Assembly: GCA_022703445.1 (NCBI GenBank)
Contig: JAKLDR010000027.1
Coordinates: 1 to 44,585 of the forward strand
Direction of reading: 5' to 3'
Length of the DNA: 44,585 nucleotides
Origin: Planctomycetota bacterium
GTDB lineage: Bacteria; Planctomycetota; SZUA-567; JAKLDR01
The notes below the pieces were generated by a model, which saw only the letters and a program-made list of their open reading frames with translations, was not told the origin of the DNA and made no database searches. Shown here one piece after another: positions 1 to 7,994 of this stretch (position 1 is the stretch's first letter; each line of letters begins with the position of its first letter). Position numbers and translations under genes: made by a program.

Positions 1-1067
1 TGGGCCAGCACCCCCCACGGGTACTTCTTGTACTTGTCCCACTGCTTGGCGAAGAAGTCGCGGCAGTGGTAGCCGACCTCGTCGAGGATCTTGCCGTGGG
101 TGTAGCTGATCTCGGTGACGTGCGGGGCGTAGATGATCAGCTCCCCGCCGTCGGCCACGACGGGCTCGAGCTTGTACATGCACTTGCCGGCCGTCCAGAT
201 GTCGTCGTACATGTGCGGCGCGCAGGAGAGCACGCTCTTGTATGGGTGGTCGTGGTAGACGATGTGCAACGCATCGCTCTGCTTGGCGGCGGCCTTCCAG
301 GCGGCGTATGGCTCCTCGACGTGCAGGCCGACGAGCTCCCCGTGGTCGACCACCATGCAGCAGGCCAGCTTGGGGGTCTTGACCATGGCCGCGGCGCGCT
401 CGACCACTTTGCGGACCGGAGTCTCGGCCGTGCCGATGATCCGGACGTTGGTGATCAGCGCCCCCAGCCAGTGGAACATGTCGATGATGCGCGCGCCGGC
501 GATGCCCGGGAAGAGGTACTTGTTGCCGCCGGAGAAGCCGACCACCTCGTGCGGGAAGACCGGGCCGACGAGTATCAGCTGGTCGTACTCGTTGACCCGG
601 CGGTTGACCTCCACGGGCACGGACAGGCGCAGCAGGCCGTCGGAGATCTCGTCGACGTCGTCCTCGGTCAGCGTCCCGACCTGGACGAGCTCCTTGGGGT
701 TCTTGAACTCGTGGTTGAACACGGGGTGCTTCCTGAGCTGGTCCTGGGTGGCCCCGACCAGCTTCATGATGGCCTCTTCGGGCATGGCCTGGTGGGTGCC
801 CAGGGCGATCAGGAAGTCGAGCTTCTTCGCCCGCGGCCCGATCATCTCGCAGAGCAGCCGGTAGAACTGCGCTACCGGCGCGGTGCGGGTCGAGTCGGGG
901 ATCACGACCAGGACGGTCTTGCCGGCGAACTGCTCGGGCTTCAGGCCGGCGATGAGCTTCTCGCGAACCTGCTTCTCAGTGAGCGGGCTCCTTTGCTCGC
1001 TGGCTTCGGAGACCTCCATAGCTTTGGCGACGGAGGTCGGCTTGGCGGCGGCGGGCTTCTTGGCCAT
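1..1067 (-). CDS. LarA-family nickel-dependent racemase/epimerase homologue (3' part missing)
   Basis: The N-terminal 355 residues of a lactate racemase (LarA)-like protein are present; the frame is still open at the window edge. LarA enzymes racemise 2-hydroxyacids with a nickel pincer nucleotide. Visible motifs are DSTRTAP (residues 58-64), GTHQAM (90-95), VFNHEF (116-121), PHEVVGFSGGNK (172-183) and MFHW (197-200). By eye H173, K183 and H199 fall where L. plantarum LarA has H174, K184 (cofactor attachment) and H200 (nickel ligand), so the cofactor site looks intact. The first about 45 residues are a Lys/Ala-rich extension. The start at 1067 is the first ATG of the frame. No larB, larC or larE lies in the window, and substrate cannot be read from sequence since LarA paralogues act on several hydroxyacids. 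A terminator-like hairpin separates it from the upstream rpsJ transcript. Confidence 0.85.
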   Translation of the reverse strand, partial: MAKKPAAAKPTSVAKAMEVSEASEQRSPLTEKQVREKLIAGLKPEQFAGKTVLVVIPDSTRTAPVAQFYRLLCEMIGPRAKKLDFLIALGTHQAMPEEAIMKLVGATQDQLRKHPVFNHEFKNPKELVQVGTLTEDDVDEISDGLLRLSVPVEVNRRVNEYDQLILVGPVFPHEVVGFSGGNKYLFPGIAGARIIDMFHWLGALITNVRIIGTAETPVRKVVERAAAMVKTPKLACCMVVDHGELVGLHVEEPYAAWKAAAKQSDALHIVYHDHPYKSVLSCAPHMYDDIWTAGKCMYKLEPVVADGGELIIYAPHVTEISYTHGKILDEVGYHCRDFFAKQWDKYKKYPWGVLA

Positions 1068-1085
1068 GTAGCGGATCCTTCCCCT

Positions 1086-1123
1086 AAAACCGCGCGGCCT
1101 CACCCGGGGGGATGAGACCGCGC
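1086..1123 (-). terminator. Rho-independent terminator after rpsJ/micropeptide
   Basis: Read on the minus strand: an inverted repeat GCGCGG-T-CTCA / TGAG-G-CCGCGC (10 pairs, one internal mismatch, 9-nt loop) followed by GGTTTT. It lies between the micropeptide stop at 1153 and the LarA-like start at 1067, so larA may need its own promoter or readthrough. Confidence 0.65.
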
Positions 1124-1152
1124 CTGTGGTCGGAAATTCTCTCCGGGTCGGG

Positions 1153-1233
1153 CTACTTCTTCTTGCCCTTCTTGACCTTCTTAGCCTTCTTGGCGGGCTT
1201 CTTCTTCGATTTGCAGCCGCACTTTGCACACAT
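1153..1233 (-). CDS. 26-residue Cys-rich/Lys-rich micropeptide
   Basis: A tiny ORF downstream of rpsJ on the same strand. It begins MCAKCGCKSKKK and runs into a Lys/Ala/Val tail ending GKKK before TAG; roughly half the residues are lysine. Three cysteines form C2-x2-C5-x-C7, a possible metal or thiol site. An AGGAGGG Shine-Dalgarno lies 7 nt before the ATG, at least as good as those of neighbouring genes, which argues it is translated. It sits 44 nt beyond the rpsJ stop and before the shared terminator, so it is probably co-transcribed with rpsJ. The lysine tail resembles ribosome- or nucleic-acid-binding tails. I do not recognise the family; function is unknown. Confidence 0.6.
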   Translation of the reverse strand: MCAKCGCKSKKKPAKKAKKVKKGKKK

Positions 1234-1277
1234 GGTACTGCCCTCCTGCCAACCGTCGGACCCGGGGCCGAAAGGCC

Positions 1278-1586
1278 TCAGGCCTTGATGCGGATGTCCA
1301 CGCCGACCGGGACGGTCAACTTGCCCAGGGCGCCGATGGTCTTGGCGTTGGGCTCGGTGATGTCCAGGATGCGCTTGTGGGTGCGGATCTCGAACTGCTC
1401 CCGGCTCTTCTTGTCGGCCAGCGGGCTGCGCAGGACGGTGTAGCGCTCGATCTTGGTGGGCAGCGGGATGGGCCCGTGGATCTGCGCGCCGGTGCGCTTG
1501 GCCGCCTCGACGATGGTCTGGGCGGACTGGTCCAGCAGCTTGTGGTCGTACGCCTCCATGCGAATGCGAATCCGGTTTTGCGACAT
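1278..1586 (-). CDS. rpsJ: 30S ribosomal protein S10
   Basis: A 102-residue protein of normal S10 length, starting [20 protein letters not shown] and ending GVDIRIKA. It contains the hallmark [18 protein letters not shown] and the [12 protein letters not shown] stretch. S10 is part of the 30S head and, as NusE, of antitermination complexes. The ATG at 1586 is preceded by GGAGG at 5 nt; longer upstream frames have no initiation signal. It is not followed by rplC or other S10-operon genes: downstream is a micropeptide and a terminator, and upstream is a divergent gene. It therefore appears detached from the usual ribosomal cluster, with its own consensus promoter. Confidence 0.97.
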   Translation of the reverse strand: MSQNRIRIRMEAYDHKLLDQSAQTIVEAAKRTGAQIHGPIPLPTKIERYTVLRSPLADKKSREQFEIRTHKRILDITEPNAKTIGALGKLTVPVGVDIRIKA

Positions 1587-1647
1587 GATGCCTCCGAACA
1601 AACCAACCTCTGGGCGCCCGCAGACCGTCTTCGGGCGTGCGGAGAGC

Positions 1648-1675
1648 ATTGTATGCCGGATGGGCCGACTGTCAA
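1648..1675 (-). promoter_or_regulatory. Sigma70-type promoter of rpsJ
   Basis: Minus strand TTGACA (1670-1675), 16-nt spacer, TACAAT (1648-1653). It gives a leader of roughly 55 nt before the rpsJ ATG. The leader contains CGCCCG...CGGGCG, able to form a hairpin about 35 nt before the start codon, a possible autoregulatory structure (inference). Confidence 0.75.
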
Positions 1676-1737
1676 GCGCGCCGGCGCTCCAGGAGGGCGG
1701 ACGGGGCGGGTCGCGCCCCGCCCGGGGCGCTCTTGAT

Positions 1738-1765
1738 TTGACACCCCCGTCCGGCGGGCTAGAAT
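1738..1765 (+). promoter_or_regulatory. Sigma70-type promoter for the 34-aa ORF / Gfo-PreA transcript
   Basis: TTGACA (1738-1743), 16-nt spacer, TAGAAT (1760-1765). It is divergent from the rpsJ promoter and about 25 nt upstream of the small ORF at 1791. No other strong promoter is seen before the gene at 1994, so it probably drives the whole plus-strand unit to the terminator at 5786. Confidence 0.75.
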
Positions 1766-1790
1766 CGCAGTCCAGCAGGTGGGAGGTCCG

Positions 1791-1895
1791 ATGCCGAGCT
1801 TCCGGTCCGAATTCGATGCGGCGGCCCCGCTCCAGGCGCGCCTGGAGTCGTGGTGCCGCAACGTGCTCTGGCTGCACAAGCTCTTCCGGGCCTGA
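1791..1895 (+). CDS. 34-residue ORF, possible leader peptide
   Basis: ATG preceded by GGGAGG at 4-5 nt and by a consensus promoter. The product starts [20 protein letters not shown] and ends [14 protein letters not shown], with an aromatic/basic amphipathic C-terminal half. It ends 98 nt before the Gfo/Idh gene. The intervening leader has a small GCGCC-AA-GGCGC hairpin (1932-1943) and no T-run. It could be a leader peptide coupling translation to the downstream genes, or a free small protein. No run of a single amino-acid codon typical of classical attenuators is seen. I do not recognise it. Confidence 0.5.
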   Translation: MPSFRSEFDAAAPLQARLESWCRNVLWLHKLFRA

Positions 1896-1993
1896 CCGCC
1901 GCGTGAAAGCGTCGCCGCACCTCCCTTCCGGGCGCCAAGGCGCGTGGACGGGACGTTGAGATCCCCGAACAACATAGACAGAGAGAGGAAGAC

Positions 1994-3088
1994 ATGGCCA
2001 AGAAGAACACTGCCGGTTCCCCCAAGGACAAGATCAAGGTCGGCATCGTCGGCGCCAAGTTCGCCGCCGACTTCCACACCGACGCCTACAGCCGCAACGA
2101 CAAGGTCGAGGTCGCGGCCATCGCCGACATCAACAAGGACAACCTGGCGGCCTACTGCGCCAAGTGGAAGGTCAAGGACACCTACACCGACTACAAGGAG
2201 ATGCTCAAGCGCGACGACATCGACCTGATCTCGATCTGCGCGCCGAACTTCCTGCACTACGAGGTGGCCATGGAGTGCCTCAAGGCCGGCAAGCACGCCG
2301 TCTGCGAGAAGCCCCTGGCCACCGAGTCCGGCCAGGCCCGCGAGATGGTCGCGGCCGCCAGGAAGTCCGGCGTGAAGCTGCTCTACGCCGAGGACTGGGT
2401 CTACGCCCCGGCGCTCAAGAAGACCATCGAGCTGGTCAACGAGGGCGGCATCGGCAAGGTGCTCTACGTCAAGGCCCGCGAGGTCCACAACGGCACCCAC
2501 AGCCCCTTCGCCAAGAACAAGAAGACCTGTGGCGGCGGCTGCCTGATCCACCTGGCCATCCACCCCATCGGCTGGCTGCTGCACCTGCTCTCCGACGGCG
2601 GCAAGAACAAGGTGGTCGAGGTCGCGGCCATGACCAACGGCGGCGCCGAGGACAACTACGTCCACAAGGGCAACGGCGGCGAAGATTTCTCCATGGGCAT
2701 GATGAAGTTCGCCAACGGCGTGCACGGATTCGTCGAGGGCAACTACATCACCGTCGGCGGCATGCGCGACAACGTCGAGATCTACGGCTCGGAGGGCAAC
2801 CTCTGCGTGGACATGACCATGGGCTCGCCGATCTCGCTGTACAGCCGGCCGGGCGTGAGCTACACCATCGAGAAGACCGACAACACCCTGGGCTGGTCCA
2901 AGCCCGCGGTCGACGAGTTCTACAACCTGGGCTACGTCCACGAACTGGCCGCCTTCGTCGAGAGCGTCCGGACCGGCTCGGATGTGCTCTGGGGCTGCTC
3001 GGCCGAGGCGGGGCTGGCCTGCATCGAGATCATCGAGGCCATGTACAAGTCCGCGGCCGAGAAGAAGACCGTCACGGGGAGGTGGTAG
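1994..3088 (+). CDS. Gfo/Idh/MocA family NAD(P)-dependent oxidoreductase
   Basis: A 364-residue protein of typical family length. Residues 14-110 form the Rossmann domain, with the dinucleotide loop [13 protein letters not shown] and the family's EKP motif (CEKPLA, 104-109) carrying the catalytic-site lysine. The C-terminal alpha/beta domain contains [14 protein letters not shown] (180-193), where these enzymes place the substrate-binding histidine. Members oxidise or epimerise sugars, inositols and related polyols; substrate is not predictable here. GAGAGGAAG precedes the ATG. The stop lies 4 nt before the next gene, so the two are almost certainly co-translated and probably act in one pathway. 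Confidence 0.9.
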   Translation: MAKKNTAGSPKDKIKVGIVGAKFAADFHTDAYSRNDKVEVAAIADINKDNLAAYCAKWKVKDTYTDYKEMLKRDDIDLISICAPNFLHYEVAMECLKAGKHAVCEKPLATESGQAREMVAAARKSGVKLLYAEDWVYAPALKKTIELVNEGGIGKVLYVKAREVHNGTHSPFAKNKKTCGGGCLIHLAIHPIGWLLHLLSDGGKNKVVEVAAMTNGGAEDNYVHKGNGGEDFSMGMMKFANGVHGFVEGNYITVGGMRDNVEIYGSEGNLCVDMTMGSPISLYSRPGVSYTIEKTDNTLGWSKPAVDEFYNLGYVHELAAFVESVRTGSDVLWGCSAEAGLACIEIIEAMYKSAAEKKTVTGRW

Positions 3089-3092
3089 ACCC

Positions 3093-5756
3093 ATGCCCAA
3101 GTACACCGACTTCGAAATGCCCGTGAAGGTGGCCGGCGTCACCTTCCGCAACCCGTTCTTCGTCTCGAGCGGCCCGACCACCATGACCATCGAGCAGCTC
3201 GAGCGCATCCGCGACACCGGCTGGGGCGCGGCCAGCCTCAAGCTCACCGTCTACCCGCTGCCCTACATCAACCGCGTGCCGCGCTACGGCTGGTACGAGC
3301 GCCAGGGCCTGCTGACCTTCACGGCCGAGAAGCGCCTGACCCTCGATGAGCTCCTCAAGCTCCTGGAGCTCGGCCGCAAGCGCTGCCCGGAGCTGGTGCT
3401 CTACTCCAACATCACCTACGCCGGCGAGGAGGGCGCCGCCGGCTGGGTCAAGATGGCCAAGCAGTGCGAGTCGGCCGGTGCGCACATCGTCGAGCTGAAC
3501 ATGTGCTGCCCGAACATGTCCTTCAACGTCCAGCTCTCCGGCAAGGACGGCGGCAAGGGTCCCAAGACCGGCGCCTCCATGGGCTCGCAGGAGGCGGTGG
3601 TCACCGAGATCGTCGGGGCGGTCAAGAAGGCCCTGAAGGTCCCGCTCTTCCTGAAGCTCACCCCCGAGGGCGGCCGGATCGGGCCCATCGCCAAGGCCGG
3701 CATCGACGCCGGCGCCGACTCGGTCGGCGGCGCGGCCAACCGCCTGGCCATCCCGCCCATCAACCTTGAGAACCCCACGGCCTCCATGTACGCCCTGCAG
3801 AAGGAAGTGGGCATGGCCTGCATGAACGGCCAGTGGCTCAAACCCCTGGGGCAGCGCGACGTCTACGAGATGCGCAAGGCCTGCGGCCCCAAGGCGGTGA
3901 TCTCCGGCGTGGGCGGCGTCTTCGAGCCCTCCGACGCGGTCGAGTTCGCCATGGTCGGCGCCGACCTGATCGGGGTCTGCACCGCGACCATCGTCAAGGG
4001 CTTCGGCTTCATGCCCGAGTTCATCCACGGCGTCAAGGAGTACATGAAGGCCCACGGCTACAAGTCCTTCCGGGACATGCGCGACATCCTGGTCCCGGCC
4101 ATCACCAGCGCGCCCAACCTGACCATCTACGACGGCAACGCGCGGCTGCGCGACGCCCGTCCGACCGCCCCGTGCGTCGCGGCCTGCCCCAACTCGGTGC
4201 CGGCCCAGGGCTACGTCCGGGCGGTGGCCAACGAGGACTTCGAGACCGCCTTCCAGCTGATCACCGGCAAGTCCCCGCTGCAGTACGCCTGCGGCAAGGT
4301 CTGCGACCACCCCTGCGAGAAGGAGTGCACCCGCGGCCTGAAGGACTCGCCCATCATGATCCGGGAGATCAAGCGCTTCGTCCTGGAGATGGGCGCCCAG
4401 AAGGGCTGGAAGCCGCTGATCCTCAAGCGCCGCGCCAAGGCCAAGCGCGACAAGGTCGCCGTCGTCGGCTCCGGCCCGGCGGGACTCGCCTGCGCCTTCG
4501 ACCTGGCCCGCGCCGGCTACCGGGTCACGGTCTTCGAGGCCGCGCCCAAGACCGGGGGCATGCTCCGCTACGGCATCCCCGCCTACCGCTTCAACGACAA
4601 GGACGTCGACAAGGAAGTGGCCCTGGTCAAGTCGGTGGGCGTCAACATCCAGGTCAACAAGCGCATGGGCAAGGACTTCACCGTCTCGACGCTGCTCAAG
4701 CAGGACGGCTACAAGGCGGTCTTCCTGGGCGTCGGCGCCCAGAAGGGCACCAGGCTCGGCCTCAAGGGCGAGGACGCCGCCGGCAACCTGGCCGCGGTCG
4801 ACTTCCTGCGCGACGTGGCCGAGAAGCGCAAGGTCTCCCTGGGCCGGAGCGTCGCAGTGATCGGCGGCGGCTTCACCGCGGTTGACGCCGCGCGCACCGC
4901 CCGGCGGCTCGGCGCCAAGGACGTCTACATCCTCTACCGCCGGACCCGCGCGGAGATGCCCGCCACCGAGGAGGAGGTCTGGGAGGCCGAGGAGGAGGGC
5001 GTCAAGGTCATGTACCTGGTCGCCCCGCGCGAGATAGTCGTCGAGGGCGGCAAGGTGGCCGGCATCCGCCTGCAGAACCACACCCTCGAGGCCAAGAAGG
5101 ACGCCTCCGGCCGGCGCCGGCCGGTGGAGGTCCCCGGCACCGAGTTTGCGCTCGATGTCGATACGGTCGTCTCCGCCGTCGGCCAGGCCGTGGACATGGG
5201 AGACGCCCGGCAGACGCCCAACGGCACGGTGGAGGTCGACGAGAACACCCTGGCCACCTCCATCCGGGGGGTGTATGCCGGCGGCGACTGCGTGCTCGGC
5301 CCCAAGGACGTCATCGCCGCGGTGGCCCAGGGCAAGAAGGCGGCGGTCTCCATCGACAGGTTCCTGGCCGGCGAGAAGGCGTACCTCGACTACGACCCGC
5401 CGGAGGCCGAGGTCGACAAGGAGGCGGTGCTCGCCCGCCACGGGAGCACCAAGCGCGCCTGGCGTCCGGAGCTGCTGATCGCGCCGGCGGCCAAGCGCCT
5501 GAAGGAGGGGTTCGCGCAGTACACTACCGTGCTCACCGCGGAGCAGGCGGTCAAAGAGGCCAAGCGCTGCCTGGCCTGCGGCTGCGGCGCCGGCTGCCAG
5601 ATCTGCCACGACCTCTGCAAGATGTTCGCCTACGAGATCGACGCCGGCGGCCGGGTGTGCCTCGACGAGGACAAGTGCGTGGCCTGCGGCGTCTGCGCCC
5701 AGCGCTGCCCGAACAAGTGCATCGAGATGGTCCAGACCGCGGAGAAGCCGCTCTAG
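3093..5756 (+). CDS. Fused PreA-PreT-like FMN/FAD/Fe-S oxidoreductase (dihydropyrimidine dehydrogenase family)
   Basis: An 887-residue protein with three parts. Residues 1-335 are a dihydroorotate/dihydropyrimidine dehydrogenase-type TIM barrel (VAGVTFRNPFFVSSGPTT, ELNMCCPNM at 134-142, LFLKLTPEGG, VISGVGGV). Residues 355-450 are the helical Fe-S domain of PreT/GltD (CVAAC at 361, then C400, C404, C408, C412). Residues 454-760 are an FAD/NAD(P) disulfide-reductase fold with GSGPAG (459-464) and a second GGGFTAVDAA (591-600). The tail has cysteines 826-842 and CVACGVCAQRCP (862-873), enough for two 4Fe-4S clusters. Mammalian DPD has the order Fe-S/FAD/NADPH/FMN/Fe-S; here the FMN barrel is first. 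The loop holding the catalytic Cys of mammalian DPD appears to read SMGS (162-165), so pyrimidine reduction is uncertain. Start chosen at 3093 after GGGGAGG, 4 nt past the upstream stop. Confidence 0.88.
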   Translation: MPKYTDFEMPVKVAGVTFRNPFFVSSGPTTMTIEQLERIRDTGWGAASLKLTVYPLPYINRVPRYGWYERQGLLTFTAEKRLTLDELLKLLELGRKRCPELVLYSNITYAGEEGAAGWVKMAKQCESAGAHIVELNMCCPNMSFNVQLSGKDGGKGPKTGASMGSQEAVVTEIVGAVKKALKVPLFLKLTPEGGRIGPIAKAGIDAGADSVGGAANRLAIPPINLENPTASMYALQKEVGMACMNGQWLKPLGQRDVYEMRKACGPKAVISGVGGVFEPSDAVEFAMVGADLIGVCTATIVKGFGFMPEFIHGVKEYMKAHGYKSFRDMRDILVPAITSAPNLTIYDGNARLRDARPTAPCVAACPNSVPAQGYVRAVANEDFETAFQLITGKSPLQYACGKVCDHPCEKECTRGLKDSPIMIREIKRFVLEMGAQKGWKPLILKRRAKAKRDKVAVVGSGPAGLACAFDLARAGYRVTVFEAAPKTGGMLRYGIPAYRFNDKDVDKEVALVKSVGVNIQVNKRMGKDFTVSTLLKQDGYKAVFLGVGAQKGTRLGLKGEDAAGNLAAVDFLRDVAEKRKVSLGRSVAVIGGGFTAVDAARTARRLGAKDVYILYRRTRAEMPATEEEVWEAEEEGVKVMYLVAPREIVVEGGKVAGIRLQNHTLEAKKDASGRRRPVEVPGTEFALDVDTVVSAVGQAVDMGDARQTPNGTVEVDENTLATSIRGVYAGGDCVLGPKDVIAAVAQGKKAAVSIDRFLAGEKAYLDYDPPEAEVDKEAVLARHGSTKRAWRPELLIAPAAKRLKEGFAQYTTVLTAEQAVKEAKRCLACGCGAGCQICHDLCKMFAYEIDAGGRVCLDEDKCVACGVCAQRCPNKCIEMVQTAEKPL

Positions 5757-5785
5757 CAGCCGGGAAGCACGGACGACCGATGGGA

Positions 5786-5816
5786 GGGGGCGGGAGCGAT
5801 CCCGCCCCCTTCGTTT
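5786..5816 (+). terminator. Rho-independent terminator
   Basis: A perfect 10-bp stem GGGGGCGGGA / TCCCGCCCCC with a GCGA loop, then TTCGTTT, 30 nt after the oxidoreductase stop. Confidence 0.8.
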
Positions 5817-5890
5817 GGCGCAGCATCCGGCCATGGCTCTGGCCCCGGCCGATTCATGACTGCCCGCCTCATGCATCCCCGGCTGGTTAC

Positions 5891-5919
5891 TTGACCGCCC
5901 TGATTCTGATTCTTAGAAT
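5891..5919 (+). promoter_or_regulatory. Promoter of the Rrf2-cysK unit with overlapping candidate operator
   Basis: TTGACC (5891-5896), 17-nt spacer, TAGAAT (5914-5919). The -10 is half of a perfect palindrome ATTCT-T-AGAAT (5909-5919), preceded by a direct repeat GATTCT GATTCT (5902-5913). A site covering the -10 immediately upstream of an Rrf2-family gene is the expected position for autorepression. Confidence 0.7.
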
Positions 5920-5991
5920 ATCCGCCGTGCGCCGGGAGTTTGAAGTAAGCCTGGGCCGGGCCGGACAGGTCCGGTCGGAACGGAGCCGACG

Positions 5992-6450
5992 ATGCGGATG
6001 ACGGCCAGGAGCTGCTACTCGGTGCTGGCCGCCGCGGCGCTGGCGGAGTCCCACGCCGACGGCCGGCCGGTGCCGGTCAGCGTACTGTCCGAGCGGACCG
6101 GGGCGCCCGAGGACTTCCTGGTCCAGGTGCTCCAGGGTCTGCGCCGGGCGGGGGTGGTCGAGAGCGTGCGCGGCGCGGCGGGCGGCTTCCGCCTGGCGGC
6201 CGCCCCGGCGCAGGTCAGCGTCGGCCGGGTGCTGCGGGCCGCCGAGGGCTCGGGCGGGTTCCTCTCCGCCGCGGAGAGCTGCCTGCGGGCCACGGCCGGG
6301 GCGCCCGGCGGATGGTCGGACCGGCCGCTGGGCTTCGTCCTCAGCGAGATGGAGCGCTCCGTGTCCATGGCCCTCGACGGGCTGAGCCTGGCGACGGTGC
6401 TCGAGAAGGCCTCCGGCCGGCGCGCGCCGCCGGCGGACTACCAGATCTGA
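5992..6450 (+). CDS. Rrf2-family transcriptional regulator
   Basis: A 152-residue protein with the Rrf2 winged-helix: MRMTARSCYSVLAAAALAE, helix-turn-helix VPVSVLSERTGAPEDFLVQVLQ, and the wing RGAAGGFRLA, followed by the dimerisation helix. It has only scattered cysteines (C8 and one in ESCLRA), not the spaced triad that binds 2Fe-2S in IscR or NsrR. A CymR-like, cluster-free mode is therefore more likely. CymR-type Rrf2 proteins repress sulfur genes in complex with CysK, and cysK follows 30 nt downstream, which fits a cysteine-responsive pair (inference). Two in-frame ATGs (5992, 5998) are possible; the first is used here. Confidence 0.88.
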   Translation: MRMTARSCYSVLAAAALAESHADGRPVPVSVLSERTGAPEDFLVQVLQGLRRAGVVESVRGAAGGFRLAAAPAQVSVGRVLRAAEGSGGFLSAAESCLRATAGAPGGWSDRPLGFVLSEMERSVSMALDGLSLATVLEKASGRRAPPADYQI

Positions 6451-6480
6451 TCCGGGGCGGCCGGAACGAAAGGGACCGAC

Positions 6481-7404
<924 letters not shown>

Positions 7405-7415
7405 GCGGCACGGCC

Positions 7416-7495
7416 GGCTTTCGGCATTCGGCTGTCGGAACGGCTGGGTCGTTGTTGTCCCGAAAGCCGATGGCCGAAAGCCCAAAGCCGGGAGA
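7416..7495. repeat. Heptamer-unit inverted repeat, element A (TTTCGGC type)
   Basis: Left arm 7416-7438 and right arm 7460-7482 are inverted copies (20 of 23 positions match). Each arm is built from degenerate 7-nt units: TTTCGGC/ATTCGGC/TGTCGGa on the left, CCGAAAG/CCGATGG/CCGAAAG/CCCAAAG on the right. It is located in the cysK-tRNA intergenic gap. Confidence 0.8.
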
Positions 7496-7502
7496 AAACA
7501 GC

Positions 7503-7528
7503 GCGGCCCGGCCGAAAGGCCGGGCCGC
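7503..7528 (-). terminator. Terminator of tRNA-Asp
   Basis: A perfect 11-bp stem GCGGCCCGGCC / GGCCGGGCCGC with a tetraloop (TTTC on the minus strand), just downstream of the tRNA, followed by GCTGTTTTC on the minus strand. Confidence 0.7.
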
Positions 7529-7543
7529 TTCGATCTTCAAGGG

Positions 7544-7620
7544 TGGCGAGGCGTATGGGACTCGAACCCACAACCTTCGGATCGACAATCCGATGCTCTA
7601 ACCAATTGAGCTAACGCCCC
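7544..7620 (-). tRNA. tRNA-Asp (GTC)
   Basis: A 77-nt cloverleaf on the minus strand. The acceptor strands GGGGCGT and ACGCCTC pair with one wobble. The D arm is TTAGCTCAATTGGTTAGAGC, the anticodon stem TCGGA/TCCGA encloses TTGTCGA (anticodon GTC), and the T arm is GTGGGTTCGAGTCCCAT. The CCA end is encoded. Confidence 0.97.
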
Positions 7621-7640
7621 GCCCGGATGATCGAGCGGAG

Positions 7641-7667
7641 ATTATAGGCCCGCGCCGGCAGTTTCAA
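7641..7667 (-). promoter_or_regulatory. tRNA-Asp promoter
   Basis: Minus strand TTGAAA (7662-7667), 15-nt spacer (16 if shifted by one), TATAAT (7641-7646), 20 nt before the mature 5' end. The 374-nt gap to the next gene otherwise holds only element B; no credible ORF is seen. Confidence 0.75.
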
Positions 7668-7740
7668 GAGGAAAAAGCGGGGGCCGCCCTGTCTGGTTGC
7701 GTGACACTTTGGGCGCATGAAAACGGTTGTCTCACGCCAA

Positions 7741-7790
7741 GCCGTTCGACAGGCTCACGGCCCCAAGGCCCTGAGCGAAGCCGAATGGGC
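7741..7790. repeat. TTCGACaggCTCA-type palindromic element B
   Basis: Two facing half-elements: GCCGTTCGACAGGCTCACGG (7741-7760) and GCCCTGAGCGAAGCCGAATG (from 7768), separated by a few bases. The reverse complement of the second restates the TTCG...GCTCA core of the first. Related copies are at 24361-24380 and 41237-41283. Confidence 0.7.
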
Positions 7791-7994
7791 CGCGAAGCCG
7801 GTGAGAACAACGACGGCTACGGTCTTCTCCCTCGAGAGAGGAGAGGCCCAACAGTTCTTGGCTTTCTTGGCGACTTGGCGTGAGAATCGCCGTTGTGGCC
7901 GCCCCCTGAGACTCGCCGCCTGACGCGCCCTTGACCCCGGGAGAGCGGAAATCCGGTTGACGACGCCGGGCCCGCGTACATCATCGCGACTGCC

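Noticed and set aside
7701..7923. Small plus-strand ORFs after the tRNA
   Set aside because: They run through palindromic element B, have no ribosome-binding site and no recognisable sequence.
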